Part shown: one piece after another, positions 18,390-26,630 of the stretch
Layout: every line of letters starts with the position of its first letter
Numbering within the stretch: the first letter of the stretch is position 1
DNA from: JAJYKC01 sp035545735
Lineage (GTDB): Bacteria > Acidobacteriota > Terriglobia > Bryobacterales > Bryobacteraceae
Reading direction: 5' to 3'
Assembly (NCBI GenBank): GCA_035545735.1
Contig: DASZXS010000040.1
Coordinates: 1-64,000 of the forward strand
Length of the DNA: 64,000 nucleotides
Position numbers and translations under genes: made by a program
The notes under the pieces: generated by a model
Database searches by the model: none
Seen by the model: the letters and a program-made list of their open reading frames with translations, nothing else
What the model was told of the DNA's origin: nothing

Positions 18390-19892
18390 ATGATCGCGCT
18401 GGACGGATCTTCGCTGTCGTTGGGGCAGGTGCTTGCCATCGCGGCGGGCGAGGAAACGGCGCAGATCGCGGACGCCGCGATCGCCGGGATGCGGCGTTCC
18501 CGCGCCGTGGTGGAGCAGCTTGAATCGGGGGATGCCGCCGTGTATGGCGTCAACACGGGCGTCGGCCTGCTGGCCGGAGTGCGCATACCGCCGCCCGAGC
18601 TGGACGCCTTACAGCGCAACGTGGTCCGTTCGCACGCCGCAGGTGTGGGCGAACCGATGTCGCAAAGCGAGGTGCGGGCCATGATGCTGATCCGCGCCAA
18701 TGTCCTCGCCAAAGGATACTCCGGCATCCGGCCGGTGGTGGCCCAGCGGCTCTGCGACCTTCTGAACCGCGGCGTCATTCCGGTGGTTCCCTCGCAAGGC
18801 AGCGTCGGCGCGAGCGGCGACCTGGCGCCGCTCGCTCACATGGCGCTGGTCTTGATCGGCGAAGGCGAAGCGGAGTTTCAAGGGCGGATTCTCCCCGGCG
18901 CCGCCGCGCTGCGCGAGGCCGGCCTGGAGCCTCTGGTGCTCCAGGCCAAGGAAGGTCTCTCACTTCTCAATGGAACGCAAGCCATGCTCGCCACCGGCTG
19001 CATCGAACTCGGCCATGCCATCGCCCTCGCCGATGCGGCCGATCTCGCCTGCGCCATGACGCTCGACGGGCTAAAAGGCACTCCGCGCGCGCTCGATCCG
19101 CGCATACACCGCGTGCGGCCTCACCCCGGACAGATCCTTGCCGCCGCGCGGCTGGCCGCTTTACTCGATGGGAGCGAGATCCGGCAGTCGCACATTACCT
19201 GCCTGAGGGTGCAGGATGCCTACTCCCTCCGGTGTGCTCCGCAGGTACACGGCGCGGTGCGCGACACCATTTCCGAGGCGCGCCGGTGCTTCGAGGTTGA
19301 ACTAAACTCCGTCACCGACAATCCGATTGTCTTCGACGACGAGATCCTCTCGGGTGGGAACTTTCACGGCGAGCCCTTAGCGCTTTCGCTCGACTACCTC
19401 GCTATCGCCCTCACCGCCCTTTCCGGAATCTCCGAGCGCCGTATCGACCGGCTGGTGAACCCGGCGCTCAATGAAGGGCTGCCCGCCTTTCTCACCAACC
19501 ATGCGGGGCTGGAATCGGGCTTCATGATGGTTCAGGTGACCGCCGCGGCGCTGGTGGCGGAAAATCGCGTCCTCGCCACGCCGGCTTCTCCCGGCTCGAT
19601 TACCACCAGCGGAAATAAAGAGGACTTCGTCAGCATGGGTGCCACCGCCGGGCATAAGCTGAAGCGCGTAGTCCGGAACACACGGCGTGTGCTGGCGATC
19701 GAACTTCTGACCGCCGCCCGCGCGCTCGATTGCCTCCGGCCGCTGCGTTCGAGTCCGGCGATCGAGCAAGCGCGCGCAAGCCTCGCGGAGGTTTGCCCTC
19801 CCTGGACTGGCGACCGCCCCTTCGCCCACGACATTGAGCTCGCTTCCCGGTGGCTGGATGCCTACGCGGCCGCGAGGTTTCCCAGGCATTAA
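18390..19892 (+). CDS. hutH: histidine ammonia-lyase family protein
   Basis: The 500-residue protein has the MIO-forming Ala-Ser-Gly at residues 141-143 within GSVGASGDLAPLAHM. Other family segments are NTGVGLL, LLNGTQAMLA, QDAYSLRCAPQVHGA, NSVTDNPIVF and GNFHGEPLAL. These fit HutH, which deaminates L-histidine to urocanate in the cytoplasm; related aromatic ammonia-lyases or aminomutases share the signature, so substrate is not certain. The start is ATG 18390 behind TAGGAGA. It has no other hut genes nearby and is only 6 bp downstream of a secreted protein gene, an unusual setting. Confidence 0.9.
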   Translation: MIALDGSSLSLGQVLAIAAGEETAQIADAAIAGMRRSRAVVEQLESGDAAVYGVNTGVGLLAGVRIPPPELDALQRNVVRSHAAGVGEPMSQSEVRAMMLIRANVLAKGYSGIRPVVAQRLCDLLNRGVIPVVPSQGSVGASGDLAPLAHMALVLIGEGEAEFQGRILPGAAALREAGLEPLVLQAKEGLSLLNGTQAMLATGCIELGHAIALADAADLACAMTLDGLKGTPRALDPRIHRVRPHPGQILAAARLAALLDGSEIRQSHITCLRVQDAYSLRCAPQVHGAVRDTISEARRCFEVELNSVTDNPIVFDDEILSGGNFHGEPLALSLDYLAIALTALSGISERRIDRLVNPALNEGLPAFLTNHAGLESGFMMVQVTAAALVAENRVLATPASPGSITTSGNKEDFVSMGATAGHKLKRVVRNTRRVLAIELLTAARALDCLRPLRSSPAIEQARASLAEVCPPWTGDRPFAHDIELASRWLDAYAAARFPRH

Positions 19893-19924
19893 AAAAGCTC
19901 GAGGCCCGTCACCGGACCTCGAGC
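19891..19924 (-). terminator. rho-independent terminator of the FecR-type gene
   Basis: On the minus strand GCTCGAGG pairs perfectly with CCTCGAGC around a 12-nt loop and is followed directly by six T residues. This is a textbook intrinsic terminator placed 30 bp after the stop of the gene at 19954-22356. It abuts the convergent hutH stop on the other strand. Confidence 0.85.
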
Positions 19925-19953
19925 GAGGAGGGAAACATACACATCAAATCGAG

Positions 19954-22356
19954 CTAGCGTCCCCGGTGACCTCCACCCGAGGAGTGTCCGCCACCGCCGC
20001 CGGAGGAGCGTCCGCCGCCTCCACCACCACCGCTGTAGTGTCCGCCGCCGCCTCCACCGGAATATCCGCGGCTGCTTCCGCCGGAGTAGCCGCGCGAGGG
20101 CGCGCTGTACGAGCGGCTCGGCGCACTGTACGAACGGCTCGGCTCACTATAGGACCGGCTCGGCGCGCTATACGATGGCCGGCTGTAACTCGGGGCGCTA
20201 TACGACGGCCGGCTATAACTGGGAGCGCTATAGGATGGCTGGCTGTAGCTCGGGGCGCTGTATGAGCGGTCGGGAGGGCGATAGGAACGGCTGGGCGCAT
20301 TGTATGACGGAGTCGCCCGGTTCGACGGCGATGAGTACGAAGGGCGCTCCCTCACAATCGACGGATTGATGCGCACGGCGCCGCTGCCGCTATCGCCTCG
20401 CGCTCCCGATTGCGGAGCGCGGTCAAACCGCTGCCAGCCGCCGTTCGAGGAGCCGCTCTGCCGATTCGCGGGAGCTTCATAGGCTCGCGTCGCGCCGCGT
20501 TGGGCGGCGCCGCTGTCCGGACGCGCGACCTGCCCCCAGCGGCTTTCGTTGGAAGGAGCATTCGAGGGCCGGGAGCTGAAAGTCTGCCAGCCGCGCGACT
20601 GCGTTCCGCTCGCCGCGCCGTTGTTGGACGGCACGCTTCTACTCCCCGATATATTCGAGCGCGCGACACCGCCCGTCGATGATTCCCCGGCGCGGGCCCA
20701 GCCTTGACTGCGGCCGCCGGTAGCGCCAGGCGCGGCGCTATTGGCAAAGCCGCGGCCTCCGGCGTCATTGTTCCCAACGGTCTGTCGCATGGCCGTCCCG
20801 TTCCCGCCCCGAAACGCCGCATGCGCCTGCTCGATGCCGCGTTGCTGTTGCGTAAAGGGCACCCGCTGCACCGCCTCGCGCGAGACCGGCGCGCGGCTGT
20901 AGAACGTGCGGTTGGCGGTGCTGCCTTGTGAAAATCTCGATGCGTTCACCTGGCGGTTGTTAAAGGCCAGGCTCTCGCGTCCCGGAGTCATGGGCAGACG
21001 GCCGTTCACAATGCCCGCTCCGCGCAGATCGCTCGAGGTGACGCGCACCCGGTTGCCGATCGTCGATGCACGGCCGAAATTCTCCGCACGCATGGCCGTA
21101 ACGGCATTCGAGTATCGCGCATTCCGGTATCGATTCACGACATTTATGTTGTTGACGATGCGCGTATTGCGGAAGTAGTTCCCGCCGAACCCGCCGTGGA
21201 ATCCTCGCCCCCACCAGGGATGAAAAGACTCGAACGGCGCCAGAGCGCACCAGCCGACAGACCCAAAACCGAAGTTAAATCCAACCCCGATCCCGCTGCC
21301 GAATCCGAAGAACCCCACGTACGCCGGCGCCCAGTAATAAGGACGTCCCAGCGGGCCGGGATACCAGGACCAGCCGTAGTTTCCGCGGAACCAGCGCCCA
21401 TAGTGGTACGGAGCCCAGCCCCAGGGATCGTAGCTGATCCACGACCAGCCATAGTAGTCTTCCCACGCCCAGCGGCCCTGTTGATACGGAGCCCAGTCCT
21501 CTGTGACCGTTGGAACCCATACGTTGCCGTACGTTTGATCCTGTTCCCAGCGCCCCGCCGCGTCCAGATCTTCCGCTCCGCTCACATCGGGGCTTACATA
21601 TTGATAGCTCTGGCTCTGCAGGAGGGAGTTGTCACGATCCTGATTCCACCGGTCCCAATCGTCTATACCGATCGCACGGACAATCTGGAATTCGGGATCC
21701 GTGGGAGAGCCGCGTACAACCATGGTCTGTCCGGCCTGCAAACGCTGCGAGCCCTTGGGGCTATAAATGTCAGCCTGCCCGGAGCGGACCGTGATCTCGG
21801 AGGCGCCATCGTCCCGAACGGTAATTCGATACGTGCCCTGTCCCATGGGCCTTACCGCAACGCTGGGCGTGTCGATTTCCGAGTTCGCCTGTGAATTGCG
21901 CAGAACGCGAAAAGTCATGGTACCGGTGGCGAGTTCGGTAATGTATTTGCCCCGCTGCACGTCGCTCAAGCGCAGTTCCGCATTCGCGCCCAGGCGCGCC
22001 ATATTGGCGGCATCGAACTGAATTTCCGCGCGCGAAGACGACGCGGTGAGCAAGCGGTCCTGTGAAAGCAACGGAGCATTGATCGCGGCCGCAACCACGT
22101 CGCCGGAATCGCCGCGCCGAACGGAGACGTCTCCGTTCAGCAGACTGATCCGGGCAACTCCATGCGTGGGGTCGTCCACGTTGCCGGTGTAGGACGGACT
22201 GTCCTGCCCCGCCGCATAGTCCGGCCCGGGCTGACCCGGATCGTCCGCCATCGTGGCGGGATAGGCGGGCGCCTGGTCATCCTGAGCAAAAACCGTGGCC
22301 GGCGGGAGCATCAGGAGAGCCATCGTGAACGTGCCGAGCAGAATTTCCCGTTTCAT
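19954..22356 (-). CDS. secreted FecR-domain repeat protein with YSxPS and Gly-rich tail
   Basis: The 800-residue protein has a signal peptide (MKREILLGTFTMALLMLPPATVFAQ). A FecR-like beta domain follows (about residues 75-220: RISLLNGDVSVRRG, AEIQFDAANMARLGANAELRL). Next is a Trp/Tyr/Gly-rich middle with repeated W-x2-Y-x-x-G-R-W motifs (DWAPYQQGRWAWEDYYGWSWISY). A long Ser/Arg/Asn-rich disordered region leads to tandem pentapeptides YS[AQRE]PS, three RSYS[AE]PS heptads and a poly-Gly/Ser/His tail. It is probably surface-exposed or periplasmic. ATG 22356 is used; a TTG two codons upstream is equally close to the GGAGGAG ribosome site. A clear intrinsic terminator follows. Confidence 0.85.
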   Translation of the reverse strand: MKREILLGTFTMALLMLPPATVFAQDDQAPAYPATMADDPGQPGPDYAAGQDSPSYTGNVDDPTHGVARISLLNGDVSVRRGDSGDVVAAAINAPLLSQDRLLTASSSRAEIQFDAANMARLGANAELRLSDVQRGKYITELATGTMTFRVLRNSQANSEIDTPSVAVRPMGQGTYRITVRDDGASEITVRSGQADIYSPKGSQRLQAGQTMVVRGSPTDPEFQIVRAIGIDDWDRWNQDRDNSLLQSQSYQYVSPDVSGAEDLDAAGRWEQDQTYGNVWVPTVTEDWAPYQQGRWAWEDYYGWSWISYDPWGWAPYHYGRWFRGNYGWSWYPGPLGRPYYWAPAYVGFFGFGSGIGVGFNFGFGSVGWCALAPFESFHPWWGRGFHGGFGGNYFRNTRIVNNINVVNRYRNARYSNAVTAMRAENFGRASTIGNRVRVTSSDLRGAGIVNGRLPMTPGRESLAFNNRQVNASRFSQGSTANRTFYSRAPVSREAVQRVPFTQQQRGIEQAHAAFRGGNGTAMRQTVGNNDAGGRGFANSAAPGATGGRSQGWARAGESSTGGVARSNISGSRSVPSNNGAASGTQSRGWQTFSSRPSNAPSNESRWGQVARPDSGAAQRGATRAYEAPANRQSGSSNGGWQRFDRAPQSGARGDSGSGAVRINPSIVRERPSYSSPSNRATPSYNAPSRSYRPPDRSYSAPSYSQPSYSAPSYSRPSYSAPSYSRPSYSAPSRSYSEPSRSYSAPSRSYSAPSRGYSGGSSRGYSGGGGGGHYSGGGGGGGRSSGGGGGHSSGGGHRGR
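20076..20297 (-). repeat. tandem repeat encoding YS[AQRE]PS units
   Basis: Within the FecR-type gene, imperfect 15- and 21-bp units encode seven consecutive YSxPS pentapeptides. Three RSYS[AE]PS heptads and two RGYSGG units follow. The DNA units are similar but not identical, so the repeat has drifted while keeping the Tyr-Ser-Pro-Ser pattern. Such tracts can change length by slippage. Confidence 0.8.
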
Positions 22357-22469
22357 CGTCAATACTCCTCCGACTTTCGTCCTTCATGCAGCACTCCGGC
22401 AGCCAAACCCTAAGCCTTTTCCTATCAACTACCTCAGGAGTATTCAGCGGTCCCTTACCTGGTTCAAAA

Positions 22470-22484
22470 CCACCAGAGTGGTGG
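22470..22484. promoter_or_regulatory. short perfect inverted repeat upstream of the Nramp gene
   Basis: CCACCA-GAG-TGGTGG is a perfect 6-bp inverted repeat with a 3-nt loop in the 212-bp divergent region between the FecR-type gene and the Nramp gene. Its role is unknown; it could be an operator or an RNA hairpin. Confidence 0.3.
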
Positions 22485-22517
22485 AAACCGTCCGGCGGAG
22501 CTGCCGGCCTGTAAATA

Positions 22518-22555
22518 AACTATAGTTAACTTCTTCGTTAGAACCATGGCATAAT
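22518..22555 (+). promoter_or_regulatory. candidate promoter and palindrome of the Nramp-UspA gene
   Basis: A -10-like CATAAT (22550-22555) lies 18 bp from a -35-like TTAACT (22526-22531). The -35 overlaps the perfect 10-bp palindrome AACTATAGTT (22518-22527), which could be an operator for a metal-responsive repressor (inferred from gene function only). The ATG follows 13 bp after the -10 box, leaving little leader. Confidence 0.35.
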
Positions 22556-22568
22556 CGAAGAGGCGCGC

Positions 22569-24479
22569 ATGCCTGCTTCCTCGCTCCCGGAGATCCATTC
22601 CAGCGTTAGCACCGGCCAGCTTTCCCGATGGCGCCGCTGGGTTGCGTTTTCCGGACCAGCTCTGCTGGTGAGCGTCGGCTACATGGATCCAGGCAACTGG
22701 GCCACCGATCTCGAAGGCGGAGCGCGGTTCGGTTATCAGTTGCTCTGGGTGCTGGTGCTCGCCAACGCCATGGCGATCCTGCTTCAGACGCTGAGCGCCC
22801 GCTTGGGCATCATCAGCCAGCGCGATCTTGCCCAGGCGTGCCGGGAGGCCTACCCGAAACCGGTTTCGGTGGCGCTGTGGGTGCTGTGCGAAGTGGCCAT
22901 CGCGGCGTGCGACCTCGCCGAAGTGCTCGGTGCGGCGATTGGTCTGAATCTCCTCTTCCATATCCCGCTGCTTGCGGGAGTTCTGCTTACCTCGTTCGAC
23001 ACCCTGCTCATGCTGTGGCTGACCCGGCTGGGCATCCGGGCGATGGAGAGCTTTGTCCTGGCGCTCATCGCCACCATCGCGTTGTGCTTTGTCACCGAGC
23101 TATGGTGGGCTTCCCCCGCACTCGGGCCGATCGCCGGCGGACTGATTCCCCACCTGAACAACGAGAGTCTCTACGTCGCCATCGGAATTCTGGGCGCGAC
23201 GGTGATGCCCCATAACCTCTACCTGCACTCGGCCCTGGTCCAGACGCGAAGCATCGGCAGGAGTGAAAAAGAGAAACGCACCGCCTGCCGCTACAACTTC
23301 CTCGATTGCATGCTGGCGCTCAACGGAGCGCTTTTCGTGAACGGCGCCATCCTGGTGCTTTCCGCGACCGTCTTCTTCGGGCACGGCGTCATCGTGACTG
23401 AAATTCAGCAGGCCCATCAGCTTCTCACCCCGCTGCTCGGAGCAGCCTTTGCCAGCGGGTTGTTTGCGGTCGCGCTCCTCTGCGCGGGTCAATCCTCGAC
23501 GCTCACCGGAACGATGGCCGGCCAGATCGTCATGGAGGGCTTTCTAAATTTCCGGATGCGGCCCGCCCTGCGCCGCCTCGTAACGCGCGTGATCGCCATT
23601 ATCCCGGCGTCCATCGTGGTTTACGCGTTCGGAGATGAAGGCAGCTACAAGTTACTGATCCTGAGCCAGGTGATCCTGAACCTTCAGCTTCCTTTCGCCG
23701 TAATCCCGCTCATTCGCTTCACCAGCGATCGCGAGCGCATGGGCAACTTTGCAAATCCCCGCTGGGTCAAAACTCTCGCCTGGACGGCGGCCGGCGTCAT
23801 TCTCGGGCTGGACGGATGGCTCACCTTCATTACCATCGGCGACTGGATCCGGGAATCCGGATGGTGGCGTCCCTGGCTCGAAGCCGGCCTCGTTCTGATC
23901 CTCACGGGACTTTTCGCGCTCTTGATTTGGATGATTCTCGAACCCTGGCTCCCGGCGCGTCTGAGACGCCCTGTGAAAGCTCCGTTCGACAAAGCCGGCC
24001 TCCGGCGCGCCGCGGAACTACCCGGCGCCATCGCCGTCCATCTGCCCGCCCCCGAATACCGCATCATTCTCGTGCCGCTCGATCATTCCATCCGCGACCG
24101 GATCGCCATCACTCACGCCGCGGCCCTCGCCCGGAACTACGGCGCCAAACTGTATCTTCTGCACGTCGAGGAGGACGTAACCAGCCAGATCTATGGCGCC
24201 ATGGCGTCCACGGCAGAGGTGACCGCCGGACAGGAGTATCTGGACGCTCTCACCGGAAGCCTGCAGCTTCGAGGAGTGGAGGTGGAGAAGGTGGTCCGCT
24301 TCTCTCCCAGCCCCAAGGCCGAGATTGTCCGCTACGCGAATGAGCTGAAACCCGATTTGATCGTGATGGGCGCGCACGGCCATAAAGGCTTAAAAGACAT
24401 AATCTTCGGGACGACAATTAATGCATTACGTCATAAGGTGCATATCCCGCTACTGATTGTGCGTGACCCCGACTGGTAA
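22569..24479 (+). CDS. Nramp-type divalent metal transporter fused to a UspA domain
   Basis: Residues 1-480 form an Nramp transporter with about eleven membrane segments. Metal-site motifs are present: D40-P-G-N43 in helix 1 and M213-P-H-N216 in helix 6, as in MntH proteins that import Mn2+ or Fe2+ with protons. Residues about 496-636 are a universal stress protein domain (YRIILVPLDHSIRDRIAITHA) with the nucleotide-binding motif GAHGHKGLKDIIFGTT. The fusion is in one continuous frame, so it is not an artefact of misreading. The soluble UspA part would face the cytoplasm and may gate transport by ATP or stress (inferred). Usual MntH length is about 410-450. Confidence 0.92.
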   Translation: MPASSLPEIHSSVSTGQLSRWRRWVAFSGPALLVSVGYMDPGNWATDLEGGARFGYQLLWVLVLANAMAILLQTLSARLGIISQRDLAQACREAYPKPVSVALWVLCEVAIAACDLAEVLGAAIGLNLLFHIPLLAGVLLTSFDTLLMLWLTRLGIRAMESFVLALIATIALCFVTELWWASPALGPIAGGLIPHLNNESLYVAIGILGATVMPHNLYLHSALVQTRSIGRSEKEKRTACRYNFLDCMLALNGALFVNGAILVLSATVFFGHGVIVTEIQQAHQLLTPLLGAAFASGLFAVALLCAGQSSTLTGTMAGQIVMEGFLNFRMRPALRRLVTRVIAIIPASIVVYAFGDEGSYKLLILSQVILNLQLPFAVIPLIRFTSDRERMGNFANPRWVKTLAWTAAGVILGLDGWLTFITIGDWIRESGWWRPWLEAGLVLILTGLFALLIWMILEPWLPARLRRPVKAPFDKAGLRRAAELPGAIAVHLPAPEYRIILVPLDHSIRDRIAITHAAALARNYGAKLYLLHVEEDVTSQIYGAMASTAEVTAGQEYLDALTGSLQLRGVEVEKVVRFSPSPKAEIVRYANELKPDLIVMGAHGHKGLKDIIFGTTINALRHKVHIPLLIVRDPDW

Positions 24480-24617
24480 GCGGCCGTACTGTTTCCTCTA
24501 AACCCGCGCCCGTGTCCATGGTACACATAGCCTATCCGGCTCCTCCCTTGGAACCTGCTGTTTCTGCAACAATATAGCTTTGGCAGTTGACCTGCACCAC
24601 TCACATCCATTCGCATT

Positions 24618-26573
24618 ATGTTGCTGCGTTTCCAGGGACCGGGCACCCGGATCTTGCTTCTCGCCGGCGTGGGGCTTCTCGCCAACGGCATCGCCTCGGC
24701 GCACTACTTCTATACCCAGTTCGCCAACTCCAACGGCCCCTACGTGCCGATCGTCCAGAAATTCGACGTAAACGCCCTTCCGAACAACACGATCAGCTAT
24801 TACATCTCGGCCGCGGGTCCGTCGAAAATGAGCCCGGACGATAGCTTCCTGGCTTTGATCAGCGAAATTCGCGCGGCGGCGGCCGTGTGGAACAACGTTC
24901 CCTCGGCGACGCTCAAGCTCCAGTATGGTGGCCTTTATCAGCCGGGCACGGCCTCCAACGGACCGGGAATTTTTATCGATTTTTCGACCGCGATCCCGGC
25001 TGGGCTTCTGGCCGTTTCTCAGCCCATCAGCATTTCCTCGCTCCAGACGGCGGAAGACGGAACTCAGTTCTATCCCATCGTCCACTCACGCATGCAGCTT
25101 CCCGACGACATGACCGGTCTCCCCAGCTATAGCGAATTAATTTTCACCACGCTGGTGCACGAGTTCGGCCACGCCATTGGACTCCAGCACACGCTGGCGT
25201 CGAGTGTCATGGCGACCAACGCAACGACCGGAGCGACGCGAGCCAATCCGCTGGCCGCGGACGATATCGCCGGAATCTCTTATCTGTACCCCACACCCGA
25301 TTTCGCGGCCCAGACGGGCAGCCTGTCCGGGAGCGTCACCGACACCTCGGGAAGTGGTGTAAACCTGGCATCGGTAGCGGTGGCTGGTCCGGGGCTCGCG
25401 GCGGTGAGCGCGCTCACCAATCCCGACGGCACATATACCCTGCGCGGCATCCCGCCGGGAACGTACTACCTTTATGTTCAACCGCTGCCGCCGCCGTTCC
25501 AGGGCCAAACTACTCTCGATGGGATCGTTTATCCAGTCGGACGTGACGGACAAACCGCCATTCCACCCAGTCATTTTTTCGCCGGCCAGTTCTTCCCGGG
25601 AACCCAGTCGCCGCGAGCCGCCACACCCATCACGGTGGAGGCGGGCGCCTCTCAGGCTGGCTTCAACTTTCAAGTGAGCGCCGTGCCACAGCCAGCGGTC
25701 TTCGGAGTTCGAACCTACGGATACGTTCCCGATGGCCTCGCTGTGACGGCGCCTCCCATCCTCGAAGGCTCGACGCTACCGGTGGAAGCCGCCGGTCCCG
25801 GACTGGTGGCAAATGGCGCCCTCGCTCCTGGACTGTTTCTGGATACGTTCGGCCCGGCGGCGAGCGTGGTCCCAGGCTCCCTCAACATCTATCCGCCTCC
25901 CAATCCGTACGATTACATTTATGCGAGCCTGGAGATCCGGGCCCAAGCGGCCTCCGGCCCCGGACACCTGGTCTTCGAGACTCCCGGTGACGTTTATGTG
26001 CTTCCTTCCGCATTCCGTGTTGTCGCCGCGCCGCCGCCCCTGATCACGGCCATCACTCCGTTCACCAGCCGCATCATGGCGATTCAAGGGACAAATCTGA
26101 GCGAGGACACCCGCATATTTTTCGACGGCGTCGAAGCGGCGCATGGAGCCTTCACGCAAAACGGAGTCCTGATTGTGAGCGCTCCGCCGGCGCCGGGCGG
26201 CTATCGCGCCAATGTGGTGGCTTTGAATCCCGATGGGCAGAGTTCGTTATTTCTGGGTCCGCCGGTGGTCTACACCTACAATCAGGCGCCGGCGCCCGCG
26301 CTAACGGTTAGCCCCGCCTTCCTTCCGGCCGGTTCGAAAACCAACGTGGATGTACGCGGCGTCAATATCGACTTCACCTCCGGACAGACGCTCGCCGGCT
26401 TCGGAACCAGCGACGCCGTGGTTTCGAACGTCGCCGTCGACAGCGCCAATCATCTCATCGTCACCGTCACCACGGGCCCGAACACCAGCGTCCCGACCGC
26501 ACGTGCGATTAATATCACCAACGGCCTCTCGGTGCTCTCCGCCTCCACCGGCACAACCATCGATGTCCAATAG
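24618..26573 (+). CDS. secreted matrixin-family zinc metalloprotease with carboxypeptidase-regulatory-like and IPT/TIG modules
   Basis: The 651-residue protein has a signal peptide (MLLRFQGPGTRILLLAGVGLLANGIASA). The metzincin zinc site is H181-E-F-G-H185-A-I-G-L-Q-H191, followed by the Met-turn-like SSVMATN. A carboxypeptidase-regulatory-like beta domain (SLSGSVTDTSGSGVNLASVAVAG, then YTLRGIPPGTYYLYV) follows at about residues 235-290. IPT/TIG-like beta repeats fill the C-terminal half (ITPFTSRIMAIQGTNLS; VSPAFLPAGSKTNVDVRGVNI). It is likely exported and degrades extracellular protein or binds a matrix. The gene stands alone on the + strand. Confidence 0.9.
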   Translation: MLLRFQGPGTRILLLAGVGLLANGIASAHYFYTQFANSNGPYVPIVQKFDVNALPNNTISYYISAAGPSKMSPDDSFLALISEIRAAAAVWNNVPSATLKLQYGGLYQPGTASNGPGIFIDFSTAIPAGLLAVSQPISISSLQTAEDGTQFYPIVHSRMQLPDDMTGLPSYSELIFTTLVHEFGHAIGLQHTLASSVMATNATTGATRANPLAADDIAGISYLYPTPDFAAQTGSLSGSVTDTSGSGVNLASVAVAGPGLAAVSALTNPDGTYTLRGIPPGTYYLYVQPLPPPFQGQTTLDGIVYPVGRDGQTAIPPSHFFAGQFFPGTQSPRAATPITVEAGASQAGFNFQVSAVPQPAVFGVRTYGYVPDGLAVTAPPILEGSTLPVEAAGPGLVANGALAPGLFLDTFGPAASVVPGSLNIYPPPNPYDYIYASLEIRAQAASGPGHLVFETPGDVYVLPSAFRVVAAPPPLITAITPFTSRIMAIQGTNLSEDTRIFFDGVEAAHGAFTQNGVLIVSAPPAPGGYRANVVALNPDGQSSLFLGPPVVYTYNQAPAPALTVSPAFLPAGSKTNVDVRGVNIDFTSGQTLAGFGTSDAVVSNVAVDSANHLIVTVTTGPNTSVPTARAINITNGLSVLSASTGTTIDVQ

Positions 26574-26601
26574 CGTGAAAGCGCTGTAAAATCGAATCCC
26601 G

Positions 26602-26629
26602 GTAATCCTAAAACCCAGTAATCTTAAAA
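26602..26629. repeat. two direct repeats abutting the LarA-like start codon
   Basis: GTAATCCTAAAA (26602-26613) and GTAATCTTAAAA (26618-26629) match at 11 of 12 positions with a 16-bp period. The second copy ends one base before the ATG at 26631. Directly repeated half-sites in this position could bind a regulator or reflect local duplication. Confidence 0.45.
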
Positions 26630-26630
26630 T

